In this document: positions 1 through 9,040 of the stretch, piece by piece
How positions within the stretch are numbered: position 1 is the stretch's first letter
Layout: each line of letters begins with the position of its first letter
Assembly (NCBI GenBank): GCA_944326265.1
Contig: CALVDE010000017.1
Location: forward strand, 62,001 to 126,000
Origin: an uncultured Bacteroidales bacterium
GTDB lineage: Bacteria; Bacteroidota; Bacteroidia; Bacteroidales; UBA932
DNA: 64,000 bases
Direction of reading: 5' to 3'
Position numbers and translations under genes: made by a program
Notes under the pieces: generated by a model
What the model saw: only the letters and a program-made list of their open reading frames with translations
Database searches by the model: none
What the model was told of the DNA's origin: nothing

Positions 1-393
1 GGCATGGTCGGCTCCCGTATGGATGCCCGTATGGGCGAGTTCGGAGTGCGCAAGTCCTTCGGAGCCTGGAGGGGGGATATACTCGGACAGATTGCCGGGG
101 AGAACCTGCTGCTGACCCTGCTCGGGGGCGTGCTCGGACTGGCCCTCTCGTATGTGCTGCTGGCCGTGTTCTCGGAGCAGTTCAACGGGATGCTGCCGAC
201 AGAGACTCTGGGAATGACGATCTCGATGGAGGATATAGATGCGGCGGTATTCTCGGTAAGGGATTTCTTCAAGCTGAAACTGTATCTTCTTCTGCTGGCC
301 ATAGTGCTGGTTCTCAATATTATTTCGGCTCTGCTGCCTGTCATGAAGGTGATGCGCAGACCCATCACGGAATCGTTGAACTCTGTAAAGTAA
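1..393 (+). CDS. ABC transporter permease, FtsX/MacB type (C-terminal part)
   Basis: The reading frame is open from the first base, so the gene starts upstream of the window; only about 130 C-terminal residues are visible. They show the cytoplasmic coupling segment GEFGVRKSFGA, followed by two hydrophobic membrane segments separated by a short extracytoplasmic stretch, and the short tail MRRPITESLNSVK. This is the C-terminal layout of FtsX/MacB-family permeases, which move substrates or transmit mechanical force in the periplasm rather than importing solutes. The tail and coupling segment closely resemble those of the permease at 2422-3720, so the two are likely paralogues. The next permease starts 7 bp after the stop, indicating one operon. 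Substrate unknown. Confidence 0.88.
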   Translation, partial: GMVGSRMDARMGEFGVRKSFGAWRGDILGQIAGENLLLTLLGGVLGLALSYVLLAVFSEQFNGMLPTETLGMTISMEDIDAAVFSVRDFFKLKLYLLLLAIVLVLNIISALLPVMKVMRRPITESLNSVK

Positions 394-400
394 ATCCGAT

Positions 401-1696
401 ATGTTCAGACAGATACTTAAACAATTGTGGTACTACCGCCGGGGCAATGCCTGGCTTTTCATAGAGATGACTCTAATCGCCGCAGCCTCATGGTTCCTGG
501 TCAATGCTGTATGGCCCAGTGCCTACAGGAAGTCCCTGCCGGACGGCTATGATGCACGTGGAGTGTATGCGGTGAGTATCAACCGGCTTTACGACGGGCA
601 GACGGGTTTCCGTCCGGAGATGGATTCCCGGGAGCAGCGTTCGGCGGATTTTCACCGCATAGGCCAGACTCTAAGGGATATGCCTGAGATAGAGTATGCT
701 GCAGCAGTGGGAAGTACTATGCCGGGACTGTCTCTTTCCAATTACAATCATGGTATGGAACTGGACACTGTCACCGGTGAATATCTGCCGTATGCCTACC
801 ATCTGCGTGAGGCCGGGGGTGAGGATCTGAAGATGATGGGCTATCGTCAGATATGGCCTGAGGGTGCCCCTATAGAGGATGTGCCCGGGACGGTCATCAT
901 TACCGAGGACGTGGCTGAGACCCTGTTTCCCGGGGAGAATCCCGTTGGCAGACGTCTGGGCCGCTACAGCGACCATAGTCTGTACGGATGGACCATATCC
1001 GGAGTGATAGCTCCAGTCAAGGTCGAGAAGGATAAGGAATACAGGCCGATGATATTCTTCACAACACCGGATATTGTCCGGGAAGAGGACAATATGGATG
1101 CGTTCTGGTGTTTCCGTCTCGCTCCGGGTGTGGATGAGGAGGAGTTCATCCAAAAGGCCAGGATGACATGGCGGGAGGACCTGGTATTCGGTAACTACCG
1201 TACCGGGTCGGTTTTTCCCATGGAGAGGCAGCTGAAGGATACTATGGCCGATACCTTTATCTGGCAGGCCCTTCTGGTCTTCGTGCTGCTGTGCGTCCTC
1301 ATCGGTGTGGCTTCCTTTACATGGCTGCGTACCCGTGAGAGACGCGGCGAGATAGGCGTACGGCGGGCCATGGGCGGATCCCGGGGCATCCTGGTGATGC
1401 AGCAGCTCGCCGAGGTATGGATGCTCTGGTTACTGGCTATGCTGCTGGGCCTGGTGATAGTCCTGAATATCCTGCTCATAGGCAAGGTGAACTTCTGTGC
1501 GTCCGCTCTTTATGACGGATACATCCTGGATCTGACCAGAGAGCGGCTGTCCGTGCTTTTCGACCCCGTACGGCACTTCCTTGCCGTTTCCGGTATTGCT
1601 GCGGCCGTGATGCTTGCGGTGGTGACCCTCTCGACCATTGTTCCTGTGGCCGGGGCCCTGAAGGAGTCGCCAGCCGATGTATTGAAGGACGAATAA
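401..1696 (+). CDS. ABC transporter permease, FtsX/MacB type
   Basis: A 431-residue inner-membrane permease. One N-terminal membrane segment lies near residues 18-38. A large periplasmic domain (about 40-285) follows, then three C-terminal membrane segments with the coupling motif GEIGVRRAMGGS between the first two. The tail ends ESPADVLKDE. This is the MacB/LolC topology. It differs from the preceding gene and pairs best with the permease at 3707-5014 (coupling motif DEYGVRTAMGAT, tail MRPSEALREE), so the operon holds two types of permease, each present twice. Stop and the ATPase start are separated by an AT-rich 47-bp gap. It presumably forms a hetero-oligomer with a neighbouring permease and the shared ATPase; this is inference. 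Confidence 0.88.
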   Translation: MFRQILKQLWYYRRGNAWLFIEMTLIAAASWFLVNAVWPSAYRKSLPDGYDARGVYAVSINRLYDGQTGFRPEMDSREQRSADFHRIGQTLRDMPEIEYAAAVGSTMPGLSLSNYNHGMELDTVTGEYLPYAYHLREAGGEDLKMMGYRQIWPEGAPIEDVPGTVIITEDVAETLFPGENPVGRRLGRYSDHSLYGWTISGVIAPVKVEKDKEYRPMIFFTTPDIVREEDNMDAFWCFRLAPGVDEEEFIQKARMTWREDLVFGNYRTGSVFPMERQLKDTMADTFIWQALLVFVLLCVLIGVASFTWLRTRERRGEIGVRRAMGGSRGILVMQQLAEVWMLWLLAMLLGLVIVLNILLIGKVNFCASALYDGYILDLTRERLSVLFDPVRHFLAVSGIAAAVMLAVVTLSTIVPVAGALKESPADVLKDE

Positions 1697-1743
1697 ATTT
1701 TAACTTTTTGAAAATATTTAAAAACAGATAAAAATTTAAAATT

Positions 1744-2409
1744 ATGATCAAGCTTATCGAAATTTCCAAAATCTACAGAACCTCCGAGATCGAGACCATG
1801 GCTCTCGACAATATCAACCTCGAAGTGCGCGAAGGAGAATTTGTAAGTATCATGGGCCCCTCCGGCTGCGGCAAGTCCACCCTGCTCAACATCGCCGGAC
1901 TGCTTGACGAGCCTACTTCCGGTACCGTGGAGCTGCACGGCAAGCCCGTTTCGGGCCTCAATGCCCGCGAGGCCGCCCGCTTCCGCAACACCGAGCTCGG
2001 ATTTGTCTTCCAGAGCTTCCACCTGATCCCCTCGCTCAATGTCCTGGACAATGTGCAGATGCCCCTGTTGTACCGCAGGATGGGTGCGACCGAGCGCAAG
2101 GAGCGTGCCCTGAAGATGATTGATGCCGTAGGACTGAACCACCGTATCCGGCATTTCCCCTCGCAGCTCTCCGGCGGTCAGTGCCAGAGGGTGGCCATCG
2201 CCCGTGCCTTAGTCGGCGATCCCTCCATCATCTTAGCGGACGAGCCCACCGGTAACCTGGACTCCAAGATGGGTGCCGAGGTTATGGAGCTCCTGCACGA
2301 GGTCAACAAGCAGCGCGGCAAGACCATCCTGATGGTGACCCACAACGAGTCCCAGGCCAAGCAGACCGACCGCATCATCCGTATGCTCGACGGCCGCATC
2401 ATCGGGTAG
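1744..2409 (+). CDS. ABC transporter ATP-binding protein, LolD/MacB type
   Basis: A 221-residue cytoplasmic ATPase. Walker A is GPSGCGKST (about residues 38-46), the Q-loop lies in FVFQSFHLIPSLNV, the signature is LSGGQCQRVAIARAL, Walker B is ILADEPTGNLDS, and the H-loop is MVTHNESQA. The motif pattern DEPTGNLDS is characteristic of the LolD/MacB/FtsE branch that serves FtsX-type permeases. Length is normal for a stand-alone ATPase of this branch. It is the only ATPase among four permeases in this operon and so probably energises all of them. The sequence upstream of its start is AT-rich (1697-1743) and could carry an internal promoter, but no clear -33/-7 pair is visible. Confidence 0.95.
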   Translation: MIKLIEISKIYRTSEIETMALDNINLEVREGEFVSIMGPSGCGKSTLLNIAGLLDEPTSGTVELHGKPVSGLNAREAARFRNTELGFVFQSFHLIPSLNVLDNVQMPLLYRRMGATERKERALKMIDAVGLNHRIRHFPSQLSGGQCQRVAIARALVGDPSIILADEPTGNLDSKMGAEVMELLHEVNKQRGKTILMVTHNESQAKQTDRIIRMLDGRIIG

Positions 2410-2421
2410 AGGAGGGGATAT

Positions 2422-3720
2422 ATGAAACTACCCGTATACTTCCGCCAGAGCTGGCAGATAATGCTCAAGGACCGGCAGTACAGCCTGCTTTACATAGTGG
2501 GCGTCACTCTGTCCATGGCTTTCATCATGGCGTTTCTGATGTTTGTCCTGATGGCTTCCAGAAGTATTTACCCTGAAAGAGACCGTGACAGAATGATGCT
2601 CATAGGCAGCGTACTCCTGTGTGATGAGGACGGGAATCCCAAGCTGAATACTATGGTCAGCTCCCGTTTCGCAGCCCTGTTGGAGGATGCCGGTATTGAT
2701 GGGGTGGAGAATACGGCCGTGATTACCTATTCCGGTCTGACCAAGGGAGTGGATCTGGAAGTTCCGGGCAGAGGGATTGTCACCGTTCCTGAACTGTATG
2801 TGGATGACGGCTTCTGGGAAGTCTGTCAGTTCGAGTTCATTTCCGGCAAGGCCCCTTCCGGAGAATGGAATCCGGCGCTCCCCGAGGCGGTGCTGTCCGC
2901 CACTACGGCACGCAGATGCTTCGGCACCGAGGATGCGGCCGGAAGGGAACTTATGTACGGCGGTACGGCGCTTAGAATATGCGGGGTGGTGCGGGACGTG
3001 TCTGTTATGGCCATGCTTGCCGATGCTGGGATATGGCTGCCAATACAGATGGGCCGGGAGATGGCTTCGCTCATTCACAACGAGCCTTACGTAGGAACTG
3101 ACATGATGTGCCTGCTGGCCGACAGCCGCAGGGATTTCCCTGCAATCAGGGCAGGGGTAGAGGAGGTGATAGCCAGATACAATGCCTCGTTCGGCAAGGC
3201 TGACGGAATGTACATATCCCCGGAGGAGACTGTCCCTCTGACCTATTTGGGCGCGTCCACAGATGCCCATGTAGGAGTATTCATCTCGGCAATCACTGCG
3301 ATGGTGCTCCTGCTGATGCTTATTCCGGCAGTCAATCTGAGCGGCATGGTATCTTCCAGCGTGGAGGAGCGGATTGCCGAGTTCGGAGTGCGCAAGGCCT
3401 ATGGGGCTTCGGCCGGAGTGCTGGTGAAGCAGGTGCTTTCGGAGAATTTCCTCCTGACTCTGATCGGAGGACTGGCAGGAATGTTCTTTGCCGGCGGTCT
3501 GCTGAGGCTGCTCTCTCCGGTGCTGGCCGGCTCTAAATCCGGATATGGAACGGGGGTGCTGCAGGCCGATCTGGTCTTCCCGACGGATATGTTCCTGCGG
3601 GTTGACGTCTATGCGGCTGTGTTTGTGAGCTTGCTGCTGCTCAATCTGCTCTCTTCCCTTATCCCGGTATTAAGGACTATGAGGTCCAGTGTTGTCGATT
3701 CGTTGAATGAAAAACAGTAA
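2422..3720 (+). CDS. ABC transporter permease, FtsX/MacB type
   Basis: A 432-residue permease starting 12 bp after the ATPase stop, behind a strong purine-rich site (GAGGAGGGG). An N-terminal membrane segment (about 20-45) precedes a large periplasmic domain. Three C-terminal membrane segments follow, with the coupling motif AEFGVRKAYGAS after the first. The tail MRSSVVDSLNEKQ matches the style of the truncated permease at the window start. The last 14 bp overlap the start of the next permease, which implies translational coupling and a fixed pairing of the two products. Family assignment is firm; the transported substrate cannot be read from the sequence. Confidence 0.9.
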   Translation: MKLPVYFRQSWQIMLKDRQYSLLYIVGVTLSMAFIMAFLMFVLMASRSIYPERDRDRMMLIGSVLLCDEDGNPKLNTMVSSRFAALLEDAGIDGVENTAVITYSGLTKGVDLEVPGRGIVTVPELYVDDGFWEVCQFEFISGKAPSGEWNPALPEAVLSATTARRCFGTEDAAGRELMYGGTALRICGVVRDVSVMAMLADAGIWLPIQMGREMASLIHNEPYVGTDMMCLLADSRRDFPAIRAGVEEVIARYNASFGKADGMYISPEETVPLTYLGASTDAHVGVFISAITAMVLLLMLIPAVNLSGMVSSSVEERIAEFGVRKAYGASAGVLVKQVLSENFLLTLIGGLAGMFFAGGLLRLLSPVLAGSKSGYGTGVLQADLVFPTDMFLRVDVYAAVFVSLLLLNLLSSLIPVLRTMRSSVVDSLNEKQ

Positions 3721-5014
3721 ATCTGCCATGAGAAAGAGACACAAGAACAGAATGAGCCGGACATGGTTTGTCATAGAGACCGTCATGGTGTTTACGGTAG
3801 GCTGGCTGCTGGCCGATGAGGAGATTATGAAACAGCTGCGCAAGGCTCTGATCCCGATGGGCTGGGAGCCGGAGAAAGTGCTGATGGTACCAGTCAGGGT
3901 ACTGCCGGATTACGATCCTATGTATGATGCCGCGGCGGCTGATCCCGGACGCATTTTGAGCAATTTCAATCAGATGGGAGAACTTTTGGCATCTGTAGAA
4001 GGTGCGGAGGCCGTCACTCCCTACGGGGCGTTTTCCCCAGGGGTGAACAATCAGCATTTTGTCGGGGCATTCCGGGATTCTTCCCATTTTATCAGTTGCG
4101 CCGTGATGCATAGAGTGACCGGCAGTGACTTTATCAGGACCTTGGGCTACCGGTGGGTATTGCCGGAGGGAGGTCTGCCTCCTGAACAGGATATACCCGG
4201 AAGGGTGATTGTCTCGGAGGATCTTGCGGAGTTCCTGTTCCCCGGGGAGAATCCGATAGGCAGGTCTTTCGATACCAACGAGAGCGGCTCCAACACGATA
4301 GTCGGGGTGGTGTCCCGCCAGAAGGTATGGGAGACTACCGGAGTCCCTGTGCCCGTGATGATTGTCAATGTCAGGGCGTCCGGGATGAACTCCGATATAG
4401 CCAACGGTTATGCCGGATGGGCGGTGCGTGCTGAGCCGGGTACGGATACGGATGAGCTTACGGCGGCTGTCAATCTCCGGCTCTCATCATCGCAGGCGGC
4501 ATTCGGCAACGTGCGGGCCAGAAGTGCATGGCCTATGCTCAATCAGGTGCAAAGCAATCAGGATGTGACTTTCTACCGTGTCGGTATTGTGTTCCTGCTC
4601 CTGAACATGGCCTTGGGCGTGCTGTCATTCTGGCTTCTGTATTCTCGCAAGAGCAAGGACGAATATGGAGTCCGTACTGCCATGGGAGCGACGCCTTCCC
4701 GGCTGAGACTGGACGCCATGCTGCAGAGCGTGGGAATAACTGCTGTCGCTGTCGGCATAGGGGTACTGATCGTATTCAACCTTTCCCTTGCAATGGGAAG
4801 AGAACCGGCAGTGCTGGGAGCAGTGCGTTACGGTGCATATCCGTCCGTCGAGTCGATGGCACCGTGGCCTCTGATTACGTCCGGCTTCCTGTCGGGAGTC
4901 GTGGTGACAGTGATTGTGGCCGGAACGATATTCCTGATAAATGCCCTGGCGGCCCTCCTCTCCGTGTGGAAAATCACCGGGATGCGGCCGTCGGAGGCCC
5001 TTCGGGAGGAATGA
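3707..5014 (+). CDS. ABC transporter permease, FtsX/MacB type
   Basis: A 435-residue permease whose start (ATG at 3707) lies inside the end of the previous gene; an in-frame ATG at 3728 just after that gene's stop is an alternative start. The N-terminal region is basic (RKRHKNR) before the first membrane segment. The periplasmic domain spans about 50-290, and three membrane segments follow with the coupling motif DEYGVRTAMGAT. The tail MRPSEALREE resembles that of the permease at 401-1696. It shares with that protein the periplasmic pattern LFPGENPIGR (LFPGENPVGR in the other), supporting a paralogous origin by duplication of a permease pair. Confidence 0.88.
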   Translation: MKNSKSAMRKRHKNRMSRTWFVIETVMVFTVGWLLADEEIMKQLRKALIPMGWEPEKVLMVPVRVLPDYDPMYDAAAADPGRILSNFNQMGELLASVEGAEAVTPYGAFSPGVNNQHFVGAFRDSSHFISCAVMHRVTGSDFIRTLGYRWVLPEGGLPPEQDIPGRVIVSEDLAEFLFPGENPIGRSFDTNESGSNTIVGVVSRQKVWETTGVPVPVMIVNVRASGMNSDIANGYAGWAVRAEPGTDTDELTAAVNLRLSSSQAAFGNVRARSAWPMLNQVQSNQDVTFYRVGIVFLLLNMALGVLSFWLLYSRKSKDEYGVRTAMGATPSRLRLDAMLQSVGITAVAVGIGVLIVFNLSLAMGREPAVLGAVRYGAYPSVESMAPWPLITSGFLSGVVVTVIVAGTIFLINALAALLSVWKITGMRPSEALREE

Positions 5015-5041
5015 CCATGTATTTAAGCAAAATAGGAGAAG

Positions 5042-6577
5042 ATGAAAATGAAACGTATTTTTCGGACAAAGGTGATGATGACGGCGGTGGTGCTGCTGAT
5101 GGCGGCGATGTCAGGGCAGCAGAGGCTGGCGGCGCAGGATGCCGATGGAAAGCAGGGCGGTGTGATGCAGCTGACCCTCGAGGGCGCGATGGACCTGGCC
5201 TGCGGGCAGTCGGTGGATGCGGCGGTGGCGCTGAACCAGCTGAAGAGCGCGTACTGGCAGTTCCGGACCTACAAGGCGGAGCGGCTGCCGGAGCTGATTT
5301 TCAACGGGACGCTGCCGACGTTCAACAACAACTACAATTCTTATCAGAATGCCGACGGTTCCTACGGCTATGTCCGCAGCAACTGGCTGGGACTCTCCGG
5401 CGAGCTGTCCGTGACCCAGAACATTCCGTTTACCGGCGGTACGGTCTCGCTGAGTACCGGCCTGGATATGACGCGGCAGCTGGGTGTGAATGCCTACAAC
5501 GAATTCATGTCCATACCCGTGGCCCTGACCCTGACCCAGCCCCTGTTCTCGGTCAACCCCTTCCGCTGGGACAAGAAGATCGAGCCGGTGCGCTATGCCG
5601 AGTCCCGGGCAAGCTACTCCGAGGACATGGAGACGGTCAAGATGAACACTATCGCGTATTTCTTCGACTATATCCTCGCGACCGAGAACCTGAAGATAGC
5701 CGAGCAGAACCTCGAGAACGCCGACAAGCTCTACGCCATCGCTCAGGAGCGCCGCAAGATCGGCCAGATATCCGAGACCGAGCTGATGCAGCTGAGTCTT
5801 TCCGCCCTGCAGGCCAAGGCCGATGTGACCGAGCGGCGCAGCAGCCTGAACGGAGCGATGTTCAACCTCCGGGCCTTCCTCGGCCTCTCCGAGCAGGACA
5901 CCATCGAGGCCGTGCTGCCCGAGGCCATTCCCCTGCCCGTGCTGGACTACGATGACGTGCTGAGCCGGGCCCTTGCCAACAGCTCATTTGCCCAGAATAT
6001 CCTGCGCCGCAAGCTCGAGGCCGACTACGACGTGGCTACGGCCAAGGGGCAGCGCTATCAGGTGGACCTGAACGTAACCGTCGGCTACTCCGGCGTGAAC
6101 CGTGAGCTGGCCATGGCCTACAACGACATCCGCGACCAGGAGGTCGTCTCGATAGGCCTGTCGATACCGATTCTCGACTGGGGCAAGCGCAAGGGGCAGG
6201 TAAAGGTGGCCGAGAGCAACCGTGACGTGGTCCGCTCCCAACTCCAGCAGGAGGAACTCAATTTCAACCAGAACATCTTTCTGCTCACCGAACAGTTCAA
6301 CAACCAGGCCGGCCAGCTGGACCTCGCCCGTGAGTCCGACCGCGTCGCCTCCGCCCGCTACCAGGCCTCCGTCGAGTCCTTCCTCATCGGCCGCATGAGC
6401 GTGCTCGAACTCAACGACGCCCGCGACGCCAAGGACCTCGCCCGCCAGGACTACGTCCAGCAGCTCTACTACTACTGGTACTACTACTACAACGTCCGCT
6501 CCGTCACCCTCTGGGACTACGCCACCGGCACTCCCATTCAGGCCGACGTCGATGCCCTCCTCGCCGAGGAAAAATGA
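5042..6577 (+). CDS. TolC-family outer membrane efflux protein
   Basis: A 511-residue exported protein with a signal peptide (about residues 1-30, ending near RLAAQ). Two related halves are rich in long alpha-helical stretches, as in TolC: residues about 45-270 and 290-480. Examples are the segments ENLKIAEQNLENADKLYAIA and FNNQAGQLDLARESDRVASA, typical of the periplasmic helical barrel. The stretch NPFRWDKKIEPVRYAES matches Bacteroidetes members of the family. It follows the permease cluster by 27 bp and has an AGGAG site 5 nt before its start, so it likely forms the outer-membrane exit duct for these transporters. The expected HlyD-type adaptor is not in the visible part of the operon and may lie upstream. 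Confidence 0.93.
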   Translation: MKMKRIFRTKVMMTAVVLLMAAMSGQQRLAAQDADGKQGGVMQLTLEGAMDLACGQSVDAAVALNQLKSAYWQFRTYKAERLPELIFNGTLPTFNNNYNSYQNADGSYGYVRSNWLGLSGELSVTQNIPFTGGTVSLSTGLDMTRQLGVNAYNEFMSIPVALTLTQPLFSVNPFRWDKKIEPVRYAESRASYSEDMETVKMNTIAYFFDYILATENLKIAEQNLENADKLYAIAQERRKIGQISETELMQLSLSALQAKADVTERRSSLNGAMFNLRAFLGLSEQDTIEAVLPEAIPLPVLDYDDVLSRALANSSFAQNILRRKLEADYDVATAKGQRYQVDLNVTVGYSGVNRELAMAYNDIRDQEVVSIGLSIPILDWGKRKGQVKVAESNRDVVRSQLQQEELNFNQNIFLLTEQFNNQAGQLDLARESDRVASARYQASVESFLIGRMSVLELNDARDAKDLARQDYVQQLYYYWYYYYNVRSVTLWDYATGTPIQADVDALLAEEK

Positions 6578-6716
6578 CCTGATGTCGTTTTAAAAACATG
6601 CCTGATTGACAGTTTATTAAAAGCTCAACTTGGAAATTGACGCGATTTTACTTGTAAATTTAGCGCGACGGCGGGTGAAAAGCAGGAGGGAAGCGAGATT
6701 GAAAGGAAATTTTCCG

Positions 6717-6724
6717 TAAATTTG
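6717..6724 (+). promoter_or_regulatory. Candidate -7 box for pyrH
   Basis: TAAATTTG fits the Bacteroidetes -7 consensus TAnnTTTG and lies 19 bp before the pyrH start. No convincing TTTG -33 element is seen 19-21 nt upstream, so confidence is modest. The 166-bp gap 6578-6743 otherwise shows nothing recognisable. Confidence 0.4.
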
Positions 6725-6743
6725 CAGGATAAACGGAAGTTAA

Positions 6744-7469
6744 ATGGAAATCACGGAAAATATGAAGTATAAAAGGGTATTGCTCAAGCTCAGCGGGGAG
6801 AGCCTCGGAGGCAATGAGGGACGCGGCATCGATGAAGGGATGCTGGCCCGCTATGCCGCAGAGGTGGCTCAGGCCGTCAGGAGCGGAGTGCAGGTCGCCA
6901 TCGTAGTGGGCGGTGGCAACATTTTCAGAGGACTTTCTGGTACGGGCAAGGGCTTTGACCGTGTGGGCGGCGACCGCATGGGTATGCTCGCGACGGTGAT
7001 CAACAGTCTCGGCCTGGCAATGGCCATCCGCAGTGCCGGAGTGGATGCGGAGGTATTCACCTCGACTCCGATGGAGCCCTATGCCGAATATTATACCAGG
7101 GACAATGCCGTAGCGGCCATGGAGCGCGGTGCGGTGGCCCTTATCGCCGGAGGCACCGGCAACCCTTTCTTCACCACTGATTCCGCGGCGGCCTTGAGAG
7201 CCTGCGAGATAGGTGCCGGGGCATTGCTCAAGGGTACCCGCGTGGACGGGGTCTACACCGCCGATCCGGAGAAGGACCCGACAGCCACAAGGTACGACGA
7301 GCTGACATTTGACAAGGCCCTCTCGGACGGGCTGAAGGTCATGGACAGCACCGCATTTGCCCTGTGCAAGGACAACGACATGCCCATCGTGGTCTTCGAT
7401 ATGAACCGTGAAGGCAATCTGCAGCAGCTGCTCGCCGGCGGAAAAGTCGGCACGCTGGTGCACAAGTAG
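6744..7469 (+). CDS. pyrH: UMP kinase
   Basis: A 241-residue cytoplasmic enzyme that phosphorylates UMP to UDP in pyrimidine nucleotide synthesis. It has the amino-acid-kinase fold motifs: KLSGESLGG near the N-terminus, GGGNIFRG (about residue 56), GTGNPFFTTDSAAALRA, and the nucleotide-binding stretch GTRVDGVYTADPEKDP. The length is normal for bacterial PyrH. An alternative start is the Met at residue 7, just before KYKRVLLKLSGE. The ribosome recycling factor follows after 36 bp; pyrH-frr is a widespread conserved pair. Recognition is unambiguous. Confidence 0.98.
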   Translation: MEITENMKYKRVLLKLSGESLGGNEGRGIDEGMLARYAAEVAQAVRSGVQVAIVVGGGNIFRGLSGTGKGFDRVGGDRMGMLATVINSLGLAMAIRSAGVDAEVFTSTPMEPYAEYYTRDNAVAAMERGAVALIAGGTGNPFFTTDSAAALRACEIGAGALLKGTRVDGVYTADPEKDPTATRYDELTFDKALSDGLKVMDSTAFALCKDNDMPIVVFDMNREGNLQQLLAGGKVGTLVHK

Positions 7470-7505
7470 ACAGAACGGAGGAAATAATTTCAAAATCACA
7501 ATACT

Positions 7506-8069
7506 ATGGTAGACAATGCAAAAGACATCATTGCCTCAGCAGTGAAAAAAATGAGCGAGGCCGTCAACTATCTGGAAGAGGACCTCAAGACCTACAGGGC
7601 CGGCAAGGCCAACCCGGCTGTGTTCAACAGCGTCATGGTGGACTACTACGGCAACCCGACCCCCGTGCCCCAGGTGGCCAGCATCACCGTGCCCGATGCC
7701 CGCACGATGCTGATCCAGCCCTGGGAGAAGAACATGATACCCAAGATCGAGAAGGCCATCATGGATGCCAATCTCGGCTTCACCCCCCAGAACAACGGCG
7801 AGCACATCCGCATCAACGTCCCGCCCCTCACTGAGGACCGCCGCAAGGAACTGGTGAAGAAGTCGAAGGCAGCCGGCGAGTCGGCCAAGATATCTGTCCG
7901 CAACGCCCGCAAGGATGCCAACGACCTGCTGAAGAAGGCCCAGAAGGACGGTATGCCCGAGGATGTGGCAAAGGATGCCGAGAACGACGTGCAGAAGGAA
8001 GTCGACAACTACAACAAGAAGATTGACACCATTCTTGCCAACAAGGAGAAAGAGATAATGACAGTTTAA
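7506..8069 (+). CDS. frr: Ribosome recycling factor
   Basis: A 187-residue protein, the usual RRF length, which splits post-termination ribosomes together with EF-G. The characteristic segment LKTYRAGKANPAVFNSV lies near residues 27-43, followed by DYYGNPTPVPQVAS, and the conserved PPLTEDRRKELVKKSK in the middle. The C-terminal helix is rich in Lys/Asp/Glu, as expected for the long three-helix-bundle domain I. It lies directly downstream of pyrH, the canonical arrangement. No unusual residues were noted. Confidence 0.98.
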   Translation: MVDNAKDIIASAVKKMSEAVNYLEEDLKTYRAGKANPAVFNSVMVDYYGNPTPVPQVASITVPDARTMLIQPWEKNMIPKIEKAIMDANLGFTPQNNGEHIRINVPPLTEDRRKELVKKSKAAGESAKISVRNARKDANDLLKKAQKDGMPEDVAKDAENDVQKEVDNYNKKIDTILANKEKEIMTV

Positions 8070-8080
8070 GATAATAAGTT

Positions 8081-9034
8081 ATGAACAGACTTTTTGTTTT
8101 GGCCGGCTGCACGGTGCTTTCCGTGCTGGCTTTTACGGGCTGTGATAAAGGTCCGGCAGTTCCTGTCCCTCCGGAGCTGAGCGATGTGGAGGTGAGCCAG
8201 GACAAGATCGGTGTCGGTCATCAGATCGTATTCTCGGTGGAGGACAAGACCATGATGTCTGGCAGCATCTACAGTATCGATCCTGTGTGGACGATAAACG
8301 GCAATGAGATACTGGATATCTACACTACCTACGACATGGTGGGAGGCAAGGGAAAATATACCTGCTACTATGTTCCCATGAACGTAGGGACAATGGAGGT
8401 GACGCTCAATGTGGCTCTGCGCTTCAACGACGCTCCTGCCGGCGAGGATGAGAAGTCGGTTTCCAAGTCAGGAGTTTTTGAAGTGGTCAGGTGTGATGCC
8501 CGCAATTCATTCTGGGGCGATTCGGTGGAGATAACGATGTACCGCGAGCCCGGTCTGATAAGGAAAGGAACCAGCGGTGATTACATAGGGGAGGGCACCA
8601 GCTCGATACTCGGTATTTCCAACATGGTTCCCAGCGTGGATCTCACTTATACATTTGAGAACGGCGGACTGGTAAGGATCGTCGAGGAGTTCGAGGTGTC
8701 GGCTGACCGCACGGACGGATACAAGTACGTGGCTGATGTCTTTGATTTTGCGCTTAGAACTCTCGAAACTGACTTTGCTGCCGGAAGCATTGCCGGAAGG
8801 TCTGTGGAGCAGCTTGATACAGACCGTACGGAGTGCATCAGCGTTGCCAACAAGTACCGCCGGGGCGATGTCCTGACAAGTGACGAGATGGCCTTGCTGG
8901 GAGAGGGAATGGTCAAAGGCTGGGTGAGGATCGTGGCTTCGATGTCCCTTGAGAATACGAACGTGCAGTTTACCTCCGAGGCTCTGCCTACCAGCAATTC
9001 CGCCAATATGGTGCTGACCTATTCCAGAAGATAG
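8081..9034 (+). CDS. Lipoprotein of unknown function
   Basis: A 317-residue protein starting 11 bp after frr, so probably cotranscribed with it. A hydrophobic signal sequence ends in the lipobox LAFTGC (Cys about residue 22), so the mature protein should be lipid-anchored in the envelope. The mature N-terminal half (about 30-140) has the short beta-strand pattern and Gly/Tyr-rich turns of an Ig-like or PKD-like domain (for example DPVWTINGNEILD). The C-terminal half (about 150-310) is not recognised. It ends 6 bp from the convergent DAHP synthase gene. No catalytic motif was seen. Confidence 0.8.
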   Translation: MNRLFVLAGCTVLSVLAFTGCDKGPAVPVPPELSDVEVSQDKIGVGHQIVFSVEDKTMMSGSIYSIDPVWTINGNEILDIYTTYDMVGGKGKYTCYYVPMNVGTMEVTLNVALRFNDAPAGEDEKSVSKSGVFEVVRCDARNSFWGDSVEITMYREPGLIRKGTSGDYIGEGTSSILGISNMVPSVDLTYTFENGGLVRIVEEFEVSADRTDGYKYVADVFDFALRTLETDFAAGSIAGRSVEQLDTDRTECISVANKYRRGDVLTSDEMALLGEGMVKGWVRIVASMSLENTNVQFTSEALPTSNSANMVLTYSRR

Positions 9035-9040
9035 GGTGCG

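Noticed and set aside
4528-5955. 475-residue open frame on the plus strand
   Set aside because: It straddles the end of a permease gene and half of the TolC-like gene in another frame, is of low-complexity Arg/Gly/Ala composition and has no motif.
5042-6577. Sodium-driven or siderophore-specific role for the efflux locus
   Set aside because: Nothing in the sequence indicates the substrate; only the family can be assigned.
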